From Protula sp. h YS-2021 (lineage: Eukaryota; Annelida; Polychaeta; Sabellida; Serpulidae): a stretch of 64,000 bases of DNA. The translations under genes were made by a program, and so were the position numbers. Below, piece after piece: positions 11,955-24,300 of the stretch. The stretch is from the NCBI GenBank assembly GCA_949752745.1, contig OX457027.1, positions 86,249,094 through 86,313,093 on the forward strand, read 5' to 3'. Numbering within the stretch: the stretch's first letter is position 1; each line of letters begins with the position of its first letter. The notes under the pieces were generated by a model. That model did no database searches. It saw nothing but the letters and a program-made list of their open reading frames with translations, and had not been told where the DNA came from.

Positions 11955-14900
11955 ATACAAACCTGCAAGCAACTGCAGTTTGTGTTACGATGAAGAAAAC
12001 TTTTTCCATTTGTAAGATATACCTACCACCACCCTCCAAACCCCAACCGGAAGAACTCAACGACCTGATGAACCAAATATCAAAACCTATTCTATTTTTA
12101 GGCGACTTCAATGCACATAGCGACCTATGGGGTAATACAAGCACCGATCACAAAGGTAAACTAATTGAAAACCTACTAAATTTCCACAATCTCTCACTTT
12201 ACAACGACAAATCTCCTACATACCTACATCCTGGCGCTGGTTCAAAAACCTCAATCGACCTTGCAATGGCATCTAGTAAATTGTTTTTAGATTGAAAATT
12301 CCACAAAGCAAACTGGTCAATGTTCCAGGAAGTATGCCAAAAGGCCATAAAAACGAACTACTTTACACATGATGACGACCCGATTTTACTTTTTACTGCT
12401 CTAATCCAGGCAATCATGGAAAAAACCATACCTAAAACCTCCGAAAACCCTAAAAAGCCACAAAAACCTTGGTTTAACGACGAATGCAAAAAGGCAATAG
12501 CTATGCGGAAAACAGCTCTTCGCCAATTTTATATCAACCCGGACAATACTACCAAACTTAAACACAAACGGCTGCGTGCCGCAGCACGCAGAACCATCAA
12601 AGCAAGCAAAAAGCAAACGTGGGAGGAATATATCTCCACATTAAATAAGAAAAATTCAACCAAAAAAGTATGGGAGATAATTCGGAAAATATCTGGCAAA
12701 AACATCTTAAAACCTATAAACCACCTCACCACAAACAACCAAGCTATCACAGATCCCGATGAAATAGCAAATGCCTTTGGCAGAACCTTTCAATTCAACT
12801 CTTCATCTGACAATTATTCCCAAGCCTTCCGTCAAATAAAAGAAGCAAATGAAAAAATGCCAATCGACTTCACCTCAAATAACCTGGAACAGTACAATAG
12901 CACCTTTACCCTGGCAGAGTTGAAAGACGCCATACAAAACTCGCATGATTCAGTTGCCGGACCAGACGAAATACACTACCAGATTCTAAAACACCTACCT
13001 GAGGAAACCCTTAAAGTGCTCCTAGAACTACTCAACCAAGTTTGGATTACAGGTAACTTTCCTGAAATATGGAAAGAAGCCACCATTATACCAATTCCAA
13101 AACCTAATAAGGATCCTACTAATCCTCAAAATCACCGCCCAAAATCTCTGACAAGTTCATTGTGCAAAACACTAGAGCGAATGATAGCCGCAAGAATAAT
13201 TTGGTATTTAGAGAAAAATCATCTGCTTACTGACATCCAAAGTGGCTTCAGAAAAGAAAGAAGTACCATAGATCACCTGTTAGACTCGAATCATTTATAA
13301 GAGAAGGTTTTATCAATAACGAACATGTCGTCACTGTTTTCTTCGATTTAGAAAAAGCCTACGACACGGCTTGGAAACACGGGGTCATGCAAGACCTCTA
13401 CGACCTTGGTGTACGAGGTCGCCTTCCTGAATTCATTGAAGCGTTTTTAAATGACAGGCGGTTTAAAGTCCGTCTCGGTTCTATTTTCTCGGACTATTTT
13501 GAGCAAGAACAGGGCTATCCTCAAGGTAGTGTTCTATCAATTCTGTTGTTTCTAATCAAAATCAATAGTGTCAAGGGGGCTAAGCAGGGAATAGACAGCT
13601 CACTGTTTGTAGACGACTTTGCTATGTCTGCCAGTGGTAATAATATCAATCTTATCGAGCGTCGCCTCCAGCATAATATAAACTCCCTTCAAAAATTGGC
13701 TGACCAAAATGGTTTCAAGTTTTCGCAGACCAAAACAGTGTGCATGCACTTTTGCAACAAGCGAAAGCCACACGATGATCCTATTTTACACTTATCAAAC
13801 ACTCAAATACCTGTAGTAAAGGAAAACAAATTCCTTGGTCTAATTCTGGACTCGAAGCTAAATTGTATTCCCCACATAAAAGACGTGAAGAGGAAATGTC
13901 AAAAGGCACTCAACCTGCTACGAGTCGTCTCCTCCCAAGACTGGGGAGCAGATACCAGTACTAAATTAAAACTGTATAGATCATTAATAAGATCTAGAAT
14001 AGATTATGGTAGCATCGTCTGCGGATCGACAAGGCCCTCCTACTTGAAGATACTCAACCCAATACAAAACAAAGGCCTTCGCCTCTGTCTTAACGCTTTC
14101 AGAACGTCACCTGCGGAAAGCCTTCAGGTTGAATCAAATGAACATCCACTAGATATCCAGCGAATCAAACTCTCAATGCAATATGCAGTTAAACTATACG
14201 CAAATAAAGAAAACCCCACCCACAAGGCAGTGTTCGAAAAAGACCACTCAGAAATCTTAAACACACGCCCTAGGGTTATCGTACCCTTTGGCACTAGAAT
14301 CCATAACCACCTTAATAATGCTGGAATCAAAGTCGAGCAAATTGCAAATTTAAAGGTTTCGAAATACCCAACATGGAAAATACAAAGTCCAACACTAAAC
14401 AAAACTCTGACAAACTTTACCAAAGACGCAATAAATGCTGAAGAGTTCAAAGTTAGGTTCTCTGAGATAAAGGAAACCTACCCTCACCATCATTTCATAT
14501 ACACGGATGGATCTAAGCTCGATAACAAAGTTGCTGCCTCAATAGTTACAAAATCAAATACCCTCAAAACAAGATTACCAAATGGCTCGTCCATCTTTTT
14601 CGCGGAGGTTCGTTCACTCCAACTAGCCATGGAAATCGTCAAGATTAGTAGGTACAAAAAATTTGTTATCTGTGTCGATCCGCTATCGGTCTTACAATCA
14701 CTAGAAAATCTGCAAGTGTCGAATACAATGATTCTAGACCTAATAGAATGTTATGAACGGGTAATCAAACAAAGAAAATCACTAGTGTTCTGCTGGTTAC
14801 CCAGTCACATCGGCATAGCGGGTAATGAAGCTGCGGACCATGCAGCAAAAGAGGCGCTAAACTACAACATATCCGACCTTCTCATACCGTACTCCGACTT

Positions 14901-15288
14901 TAAACCACATATCTCAAGTTATGTAAAAAACCTTTGGCAACAAAAGTGGAACGAACAAAGAAATAACAAACTCTTTCAAATCCAACCAACAGTAGGACAA
15001 AAGCACCTAGGTTTTGGCAATATTCACGATTCAACGGTTATGCATAGAGTTCGAATCGGGCATACATACATCACCCACGGATATCTTTTGAGAGGCGATG
15101 CGCCTCCACATTGTATTGGTTGTCAAGAACGTTTGACTGTAAAACATATTCTACTCAATTGCGTAGATTTTCAGAACATTCGTTCACGCTACTACAGTGT
15201 GAACTCCATGAAAGACCTTTTTACAAAGGTAGCACCAAGCAAAATTATTTCTTTTCTGAAAAAAATACACTTGTACAGCAAGATTTAA
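11937..15288 (+). pseudogene. LINE copy B ORF2 (partial endonuclease, RT, RNase H)
   Basis: Starting mid-endonuclease (the first ~75 residues including IHWNIRG and QET are deleted), the frame shows FLGDFNAHS and then a second deletion at 12293 that removes the SDH block and leaves an in-frame TGA. RT blocks follow: AGPDEIHYQIL, IQSGFRKERST, then after a 1-nt shift near 13275 FFDLEKAYDTAW, YPQGSVLS and FVDDFAMS. RNase H shows IYTDGSK, FAEVRSLQLA and WLPSHIGIAGNEAAD. A CIGC..H..C motif precedes the stop at 15286-15288. The frame from about 13300 to 15288 is open for some 660 codons and is the best-preserved RT-RNase H in the window. Confidence 0.92.
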
Positions 15289-15449
15289 ATTGAATTTAGT
15301 TGATTTTAGATGTATACATTACTTGTTTTGTCCATTTTAATTGATTTTAATTTCAACCGAGTCTTCCTATAGCAACAGAACTGACACAATATGACCCTAA
15401 CGGGTTGCTAGTGTCGTTAAACCAATCAATCAATCAATCAATCCACCAT

Positions 15450-15660
15450 CTTCCATAATGCTGAATGTTCCGATAAAGATATGGCATGGAAGATCAAAAC
15501 ATTTGTTGTTTGTGGCTCCAAACCTACCAAAACTCTCCTGTTGATGCGACTACTGTGCTTCAGGAGTCGCCAAATTCCCCTGGAATACGGGAGTCTGAGG
15601 CAAAAGCTACATTGCTGTGCTCCATCTCCCTACTATGTGTGTAAGTACAAGGATCAAGTG
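15450..15660 (+). pseudogene. DIRS-like RNase H continuation after LINE copy B
   Basis: Removing the LINE and one target-site copy makes the DIRS frame read on from FAFPP into a segment with KIWHGRSKH, LLFVAPNLPKLS and FPWNTG. That matches the FPP...KI...VAPxWPxxxW order seen downstream of RNase H in DIRS polyproteins. In-frame stops interrupt it. No tyrosine recombinase gene is recognisable between here and 16066. Confidence 0.65.
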
Positions 15661-16065
15661 CTCATCGTAGCATGTCGTAGTGACATCTTTTTATATCATT
15701 CATACGCAGACTTATTTAAACTGATGATGCAATGCAAAGAAATTGTCAATTAAGGTCCCTCATGTGAAACATGTAGTGTATTCTTTCATATCTTTAATGG
15801 TGTATCAGTGTTGAAAGTGCCGTATGCACATATTGTAACACGGCACTGTGATGGGTCGGCACACTCTCTCAAACTTTGTTTGGTTTGTGTTTGCATGTTC
15901 TCTCTTTTCCAAAAACGTTTGTGACAGCATGAACTCATATTAGTCAGACTGTTAGTTGAGTTTATTGTTATTAATGGAGAGTTCAGGGTGATACTCCACT
16001 AAACGATCCTGTGGCAGTTTGCGGCTCTACCCAACTGAAATAAAAAATGTTGAATTTATTTGTTT
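15661..16065. other. Unassigned stretch between DIRS remnant and right direct repeat
   Basis: Nothing with a recognisable domain. An AATAAA hexamer lies near 16038, just before the right direct repeat, and could be an old retroelement polyadenylation signal. Confidence 0.4.
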
Positions 16066-16504
16066 TATTTCTGACTTTCCAACAGTATATTTGTAGGCGT
16101 CGTGTCAACCATTTATTGTGTATTCGTTATTCAATCCCCGACGCGGATTTTAGTCTCCCATAGTGGTGGCTTTCGTAATTAAAGGTGAGGTATTGAATTT
16201 CTTAATAATCATTACTATGAAGCCATCACCCGAATTATACCCACCTACCTCCCAATCAATTCGGATCGTGGTGTTCGCTAATTTGGGTATGGTACGGTCA
16301 AATGACTGGTTATGCACCAACACCGCTTGGTCCGTTGGTTAACAGCGCATTGTAAACACAGAAACAGATGGAATTTGTTCAATCTTTACATTTACAGTAC
16401 TATCCCGCAAACTTTTGTTATGGATAGTAATTTGAAAAGCCATTGTGATGTCTTTTACATCTATAAGATATTTTACACATAAAGATACGTATAAAGAAAT
16501 TAAA
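16066..16504 (+). repeat. Right copy of the diverged direct repeat
   Basis: Partner of 5258-5750 in the same orientation. It is about 10.8 kb away, or about 6 kb once the inserted LINE is discounted, a plausible total length for a DIRS-group element. Confidence 0.7.
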
Positions 16505-16842
16505 CGCTTTAGATTGCATTAAGATGCAAATGGATGGTATGCACTGAGGGTGGTCCCTGAGCCATTTTGTTTGTTGTTTGTTTGCTTTTTTTTTTGCAAA
16601 CGGAGATCATTTAGTCTCTTCAAAAAATATATAATGCAGTATTTGGTTGTAAGGTTTTACTTTTTAATTTTAGGAAGTTAAAATGCCATGGAGGAAATAT
16701 TTATATATTCAATATAACATGCGAGCTCCATTTCTAACACAACCAGATTATATGGAAGCTACCTGTTTATGAGGGAGTGAACCATAAATACAGCTATTAG
16801 CAAAATTAAATACTCATCTACTTAGATAAACGTTGAAGAGAT

Positions 16843-17240
16843 GGTCAACCAAGCTACAATATGGATGAAAGACGTTTACAGGAGTGGCCAAAAACTTACA
16901 AGGCTTGGTTCTACCAACACGGAATTCTAGCACGACTCATTTGGCCAATGACCACATATGATATCCAGCTTAACATCACAGAAAAGCTAGAAAGAGAGGG
17001 TAATAGTCTTTTCTGGAGATGGTTAAAAGTACCAAAGTGTCTAGGCAGCACAGCACTGTACAGCAAGGGTAACATGCTGCAGCTACCTATGACATCCATT
17101 GTGGGAGATTACAAAGGAGCCAAAGTTCGACAGGCGGTCATTCTTGGGGTCAATAGGGGTGAGAAAGTTAGCGGCTCAGAAAGACTTCTAAAAAGGGAGA
17201 CATTGGACACCCTTGAGGATACTATATAAAGACTGAGATA
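16843..17240 (+). pseudogene. RT C-terminal-like LINE fragment
   Basis: One frame from about 16843 to 17229 reads YKAWFYQHGILARLIWPM, then a WRWLKVPKCLGSTALYSKG block and LQLPMTSIVGDYKGAKVRQ. From family knowledge this matches the region after the RT domain in some animal LINE proteins (YKvWcYQ..L.PRLmWPL...kWLglPrcl....L....LQLPl.s...gYK). The sequence past the stop to about 17530 looks like degraded continuation. The clade is not certain. Confidence 0.6.
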
Positions 17241-17530
17241 CAGTGACGCACACCAGAAGGCGTCTGGGTTGCGCTGTAAGAATCCAGTGAAAAGGAGCAT
17301 CTGACCACCTAAAACGGGAACTGGTTCGGAATGGAGATTACATGACGAGGACCGTAACTAGGACCGTAAGTCCGAGGGCGCAAAGGAGATGAGTGCGCTT
17401 AGATCGCGACAGCCTCTGCCGTTATCTAGCAGCCTAGCAACATGGAGAGTGAATGATGACCCTGCTTGCCATGGTGGCAATCAATCAAGAAACACTATCA
17501 CACGTAACGAAATTGGACTATAGAAGAACA

Positions 17531-18149
17531 TTCTCTTTTCAGACATGAAATCATTTTACTCAAGACACACTGCTTTTCGTTTGCACATGGGGAAAATATT
17601 TATCAAAATTAATTTTGCTAGGAGTTAATAGAGATTTAGTAATATTTTAGTGATACTTCAGGCAATAACATACAAATTTGCCTTTATTTGAAAATAACCT
17701 ATAAAAATGTGATCAAAGGCTATATTACAAGGCTATATCATTCGTCTCGTTTTTGCAAGGTTTGTGGCATGTATAGCACTTGTTAACCGTTATCGTTTAG
17801 ATGCTGGAGTGCAAAAACGAATTTTGGAATCTGGTGCTAGGCACTTAATTGTACTTATGATTTGATGTCAAAGCAGAGAATGTTGATGTACTGATTTATT
17901 CTTTGCAGCTGTCTAAAATGTGTTCACAAATTCTAGAAAGGTAAGACGGTTTTATTGGGACACATGATATGAGTAAACTCAGCAGTTCTAGTTTGATTTG
18001 AACTAATAGCCAATCAAAACACACAATACATTTGGTGTCTTCCTGGCGGTAAAGTTTGATTATCGCCCATTGTTATAATGAAAAATATTGAAAATTTATC
18101 AAAAACACATTCTGATTTGGGAAATTACGTCATAAATTAACGCTTCAAA
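17531..18149. other. 5' flank of the SUV39H gene
   Basis: AT-rich sequence with no recognised repeat or gene. It should hold the promoter and 5' UTR, but I see no clear TATA box or initiator. An in-frame TAA at 18138-18140 sits four codons before the proposed start. Confidence 0.4.
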
Positions 18150-18330
18150 ATGAAAATGATATACGAAATTAAAGAATGTGAAGTGAAGGCCCTGTTTGAT
18201 TTGAAAGACCTGTGTGCGGAAGTAAAACGCCAAGCTCACACAAGGGTGTCACCTGAAACCAATATTTTCATGTTAAAACTTCTTATTGAGGAATTAGGAC
18301 CTGCTCTTGTACAAAAGCTGTGTAGAAAAC
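18150..18330 (+). CDS. SUV39H: SUV39H exon 1 (N-terminus)
   Basis: Sixty codons plus one base, from an ATG preceded by an in-frame stop to a GTAAGT donor. It encodes a segment with [15 protein letters not shown] that resembles the pre-chromodomain stretch of SUV39H proteins. The single leftover base pairs with the two-base start of exon 2 to give Leu61. It is less certain than the other exons because it is 14.1 kb from the next one and has no hallmark domain. A second ATG two codons in could also serve. Confidence 0.75.
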
Positions 18331-21300
18331 GTAAGTCTATATGTCCGTATATTTTGTTATTATTGACAGTTGAAAGTCACAGAATTAAAGAACCCACGAT
18401 TTTTCAGAAAAAAATGAACGGGTCAAATTGGTTCCGAGCCAGCTCCTGGAGCTGAGGCCAAATCACCCAGATGACCAGGCAGATACAATGAAAACTTGCA
18501 TGTGCTCATCTGGATATCGGTAATAAAAGTTACAGGACGTTGCATAGCTCTCAGTGACAGTTATTCAACACTTCAGACACTAGAATAGGTGCAAGTACGA
18601 AAGTCATCAGGATCTAGCTCCGAGTCGGATTACATCGTATATCAGTCAGAGCTAAGAACCATTCCGTTGTACCGCTAATACGACTCGGCTCTATGTTCTG
18701 AGCTCCGAATCCTTCATACTAGCATACCCCTTTTGCAAAATTGGCACAACAGGCTGCACATCTTTCATTTCTTCGTTGAAGTGCGGAAACTTTAGCTTCG
18801 GCATTCATCTGCCAAGTGCCTGTTTATGTTCCGGGCTTTAAGTGTTAATGTGACCAAAATCAAGTGACCTAAAATTAAAGTGAAGGAGTTATAGATTATC
18901 TGTAAAATATAATCAAATAATTGATAGATGCAGAATTGGGTATAAATTTATACTGTACACACACAATATTAATCTCTTAATTTCTTCCACGCTTTGTTGA
19001 AATATCAATTCAGAAGCTTTTTGCGGATAATTGCAAAAAGTACTGTTACTTGTTCACATAATAAGCCGTGCCCCCTGTATGCAAACAAATGTGAATTATT
19101 GCTGGACATTTGTGGTTATTTCCCTATTCTTTTCTGTTAAAGAAAACGTCGCACAGAAGTTGTATATCATTGCCGTTTTATGTTGAGAGTTTTTTAGCAA
19201 ACGCCAGTAAAAACTCATTGAATACCACATAAAGTCGCCACAGGGGAAGGGAGGGGGGTGGCTCAAAGCGAATGCAGCTGACTTGTACATCGTTTTATAG
19301 CGAGGATTTTAAGCGGTAACGATCTCCCAGTTGCGAGCCGCCACTTTGAGCTACTCAGAAACATATCCTTAGCATTTTGGCACCCGCATCTGGGAACTTT
19401 TGTGACTTTTTATTTTGTTAATGTCTGCTGACAGACGATACATGCGGATTACAGGCTAGAAATGGTAAAATTTTGGCAGTAAATGTGTCGTATAGACTTT
19501 ACATGGTCGGCACCGTTCAAATGCCCATGAAGAAAGTACAACTATGGCGAAAAAAAAAACAAGCAAACAAAAAGGATCACTTGCCGAGAAAGGGCAGAAG
19601 GATCCCCATGATGCAATGCATATGGATCCAAAGCATTTTCGAAAAGGTATTACAAGCAATACAGAAACGTGTATACAATAATGGAGCTACAGGCCCCTTA
19701 ACTGAGATTCTCAACAGGGGATGCTATTACTGGGCCTCTATTGAGCACATGTTGCCCCCTCCTTTATCCAATTAGAAGCCAGTTCGCAGTTTCAGAGTGT
19801 CGAATAAATTTTTTGATGTTTCGTTTTGGATTCGTTTCGACTGCAAAACTTAAGGGTAATCTTAGAAGTAATAGGCTTATATAAATACAATGCTGAATAT
19901 CGTTTTAAATGCATTGCCAAAGAAGTATACGGTAGCAATTACACATGATTTCCAATGTGATTTAGTGTATTATTACACAGATCTCATTACAAGAAAGAAA
20001 ATATGTTTTCAGCAAAGTGAAATTTTATGCAGCTTTCCGGGATTTTTTTTTTTGCAATATCTTTATTATGTTTTACCATACTCTGTTTTCAGTCGAAACG
20101 CAAATATTTGCGAAAGTCTGAAACTGTGAGCTCGCTTATCCGTGCGAGTAGTCTGAAAGCATTATCTGTTTAATTTATGAGACGTCTTTTCCCAGGAAAG
20201 TGGCGGTGTATGAATGTCAATTGTCTCTTCTAAACAAAATGTGGACGGTTATCAGTTGATTCCAGTTATCATCTCGGGAGGACGGAGAAAATCTCCAGTA
20301 GCAATCCCGCGCAGGAAATCTTCCCTCCCTCCCAATAAAATAAATAACGCTTTAAAATTTTAAAAATAAAATTCGCAAGGATTTTGCGTTTCGACTAAAC
20401 CAACCTGGTAAAATGAAAGCGATGTTAGAAAGATTTCACCTAATTGTCAAATTTTTTGACATCGAAGAGCATAGGCTATTTTAAAAACTTTATAAGTTTT
20501 AAATTGTAATTGCTATTTATGTAACACTTCTCTTATTTCACTTTTTCACATTTTATGCAGAACATCCAGGGTGTGATTGGGCGCATTTTGCCAACTGCGG
20601 AGAAGAGGCTCCTAGATCTCTGGTATACCCACAGAAAACCCCCTACATATACCCCTCCCCATGGAATGTCATTTCTTTCAGCAAACTTGCCACCAACTCA
20701 CACACACACTCAGGATATTATGCTTCTTAAGTGCACTCCAAATTCCGCGAGCTTTTATTAATCACAAACTCTGGTCATTGCTAATCCCTCATGGAATTGT
20801 TCGCATGTGTGTTTTTACCGGAGATGTTTTCAGAAAACGACATGAGGCACATAACAACCTGAGGCACATATCGTAATGTATCAAATATATCAGTTTTAAC
20901 CTCCTAGGTGCATTTTGATACATTACGGTATGTGCCTCAGGTCGTTTTCTGAAAACATCTCCGGCATTGTTCAAAGTATTTTGCTGTTTCCTGACCTACT
21001 CAGCCACGATCTCAACCTAGAGAAGACCCTTGTTAATAATAAGTACTCCCCTCCCACTCTAGGTAGAGCACAAATCTGGCAGGGGCTGGGGTTGAGCTTT
21101 CCTCAGCAACTGGAAAATGGCAGATTTTTACCGGGTGTGGGGGGGGGGGGGAGGGGGGGTTCACAGGGAGGTGGGATTTTCTCCGGGATTCTTTGCCGTC
21201 AAAACTTACGGCTGTCAGTTTCGATGTTTTTGTTAGTCTCAGTGTTAGGACTGTGATAAACACAATTTCTCAACCATTGGTCGTTTCGAAATGGCTTGGA

Positions 21301-24300
21301 TGCCGTTTCACAACCACGGCAGGTTGTGCAATGGCCACGTCGTTTTGAAATGGCGACGGTGCTGTCACATTTCGTGACCATAACCAGGGCTGGTATGAAA
21401 TATTTCGAATGAAATATTTCTTGGAATATTTCATGAAATATTTCACTGTAAAAATTTCAAAAATTTCACATGTTTTGAAATTTTTAAATAAGAAATAAAT
21501 TGGACATCAAGAATACCAAATACTGACGGATACCTATCCACGGACATTCATCTTTAGTTGTCAGTTAATACACTGCGTTGGCATAACTCTATCAGTAAAC
21601 AATGCAGCCACACAAATCCTGCGTGGTCTATGACTTTTGAGTAGCAAAGGTAGCAGTTGCTGGCCTATAGCACCGTTGACACATCTACTCCGGGTATCTG
21701 AGCGGGTGTTTCTAAGGGGTGGGGAGAGAGGCAGGGGAGTTTATAGTAACTGCTGAAAGGGGGCGCACTGTTAACGGCACAGGGGAAAGAGGTGGGATAT
21801 GTACACAATAGGTCAAAAATATAGCAGACAGTATGCTAGCTAAACAAACAGGGAGTAACTCACGTCCGAGTTTGCTTCAAGTGTAGCACTGTTTAAATAG
21901 TCACCCTTAATTCTGCAATTAAGCGGTGTTTCCCATTTAAACGAGAAAAAAAGTTTGCTTTTATCCGGTTTACGATAAAGCGGTATGCAATTATCCCGTT
22001 AAAAATACATAATTTTATGCAATCAACCGATTTGTGCGTTTAGCCGGTATGCGATTCTGTCATTTTATCTGTCTATACATTTTTGACGTGGTATTTGTTA
22101 AATTAAATGAACAGATATTACACGTAGCCTGGTACTGTATGTTTTTTTCTAATGTGCATTGAAATATTTCAAAAATTTCAATATTTCTGAAAAATTTCAA
22201 ATTTCATGAAATTTTTAAAAATTTCGAAATTTTTACCAGCCCTGACCATAACCAGTCTAATTTGCTTACAGTGTGTCTTCGCTCTTGTTATACCCCTCTT
22301 CAACTCAGTTATCAATAATTCCAACACATATATTTGTTGTGCGTAAACAATGTCAGTAGTAGATATTATGATGGAGATTTTCTCCGGGTGTAACAAAAAT
22401 AAGGGCAGGGATTTGCGTTTACTTTTTTCGGCACCTTCCCGGTGGGGCAAGTAGATTTTAAATCTACCTGCCCCAACAGCACTCTTTACTGCCCCACCTT
22501 TTGTCTCTTCTGTTGGTCACCCCCTCTCCCCGCCCCTTCCCCCACTCCCCCCTCCGCGACACTCTTAAACATTCCACTTATATAGCATGCATCAATGTAT
22601 AGACGTTGTGTATCAAATATAACAGTTCCTGAGTAAATGTCAAAACGCAGATGCCCTAAAAAAAGTCTTAAATCTTAAGCATGTTCTTCGAGAGCACCGG
22701 CGGCAGCTGGTAAAAGTTTTGGTTTTTTTTTGCGCTGGCCTTCCATGAACCAGCGCTATAGTGTTGTGTGTGCTTGATAGCCTTCAAACGGCGGTCCTTC
22801 AATTGATATCAGAAGTAAATCCGACAGAATTTCAGTTTCTAAGCTGGCGCACCAGTCGCTTTTAACAAGTTTCACTGCAGAGGAATCTCGCTCACATACC
22901 GCGGTTGATATGGGTTGATACATTCTAAAATTTGTTTAATATTCTGCAATTCGTTCGAAATGTTGTTGAAAAGTGGTAGCATGAAAGTCGGCGCATTTAA
23001 ATTCCGGGACTTGTTTAGCCCGACTGCCTAACACTTTGAACGTAGTATACCCATGAAAAAGATCTTCTTTGTCAAACTTTCTAAGCAGTGGTTCAAAATG
23101 ATTTGTCAAATTGAGAGCAATTCTAAATTTGCTGTGCCGTGTTGGGTCAGGTTTTCTCTATCATCAGGCCACTCAAGTGGGTCAAAAATACAGCGGGACA
23201 ACCTGTGTTTGTTTGAGACGAAGTGCCTCTTTAATATTTGAATGTCTAAAAGATTCAGTTCCAAGAACAAAGCTAGATTTTACTGTAGCTCCAGGTGCAT
23301 GTTTGATACATCTATCACGATAAAGTTTTCCATCTTTCCATCTTTGCTAGCTTTGGTGTCCGATGTTTCTTCTTCAGCACCTTGTTCGGAATATGTTTTC
23401 TCCTTTTCAGTCTTTGAAATAACTTTAAATCCAGATGTATCTAAAGATATTTCAAAGTTCTTAACTTTGATAATTTTACATATTATTCTGCAATTATTGT
23501 ATGAAGTGACGCGACGCTATATCTGGTGCATGTCTAGGCACAGTCCATCACCAACATAGAAACTGGCAACGTGCCAGTGGCTAGTATGTAGGTCAGGTGC
23601 AGCTAGCGGACACTAATCAATAACTAAAGTCGCGTTCTTGACACGTATGTTGTTAAGGTATTATGTCACGCAACCCCCCCCCCCCCCCCCAAACGGATCT
23701 ACCTGCCAGGTGGGGCAGCTAACCGGGCGAGTCTACCCCACCAGGCCTTTCACCTGCCCTGGCAGGTGGGGCAGTCGTTAATGTAAAGCCCTGCAGGGGG
23801 CCTTTCCTCCGACGTTGCCAAGATTGGGTGCAAGGTGGGAGGGGGGATTTACTGAGTAGGGTTCTCCGGTATTACCTCATTACACCTAACTTCTCCGGGC
23901 ATTAGCAATCGTTAAGAGTATGTGTGTATGTACTTTTTAACTTTGAAAGCCGTGTAATAGGTTTTAGTCTGTGTTATGAAATTTTGGTTGAAGGTAGCTG
24001 ACATTAGAACCTAGAAAGTTTGGTTTTGGTGATATTTCCGCGAAAATATTAACCCAAAACAAAAAAAAAACGTATCTCTTCCCAGAAACTCAGTGGAAAC
24101 GTTTTACAATTTTGAACGAAGATAGGGAGGATTGGCAGTGCTCACCTGGCTATTACTTATTTTTTTACTTTTTGACTATTTCCCCAAAACGGTGGAAATA
24201 TTGGCGAAAAACCAGTTTTTAATTGAATGTACCTACGTGATCATTGTAATTGGTTTTGGCCATTCGCCAATAATTGGCGAAAATGTGGACCAGAAAACTA

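Larger units (their letters stand above)
10625..15441 (+). mobile_element. Non-LTR retrotransposon (LINE) copy B, nested in the DIRS element
   Basis: A 4.8-kb LINE of the same family as copy A, inserted into the DIRS RNase H region. The 8-bp target duplication TCCACCAT lies at 10617-10624 and again at 15442-15449. The 5' end is truncated, since ORF1 is open almost from the first base but has no in-frame ATG at its start. The 3' tail reads GTGTCGTTAAACC and then AATC repeats, not the AACT repeats of copy A. Two internal deletions, an in-frame stop and a frameshift make it inactive. Confidence 0.93.

Noticed and set aside
18150..18330. eIF2-gamma/Su(var)3-9 fusion exon as in insects
   Set aside because: The N-terminal exon encodes no GTPase sequence and no eIF2-gamma exon is seen upstream within the window.
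22398..23801. Target duplication for the hAT relic 22406-23793
   Set aside because: The flanks AATAAGGG and CAGGGGGC do not match, so the exact ends remain uncertain.
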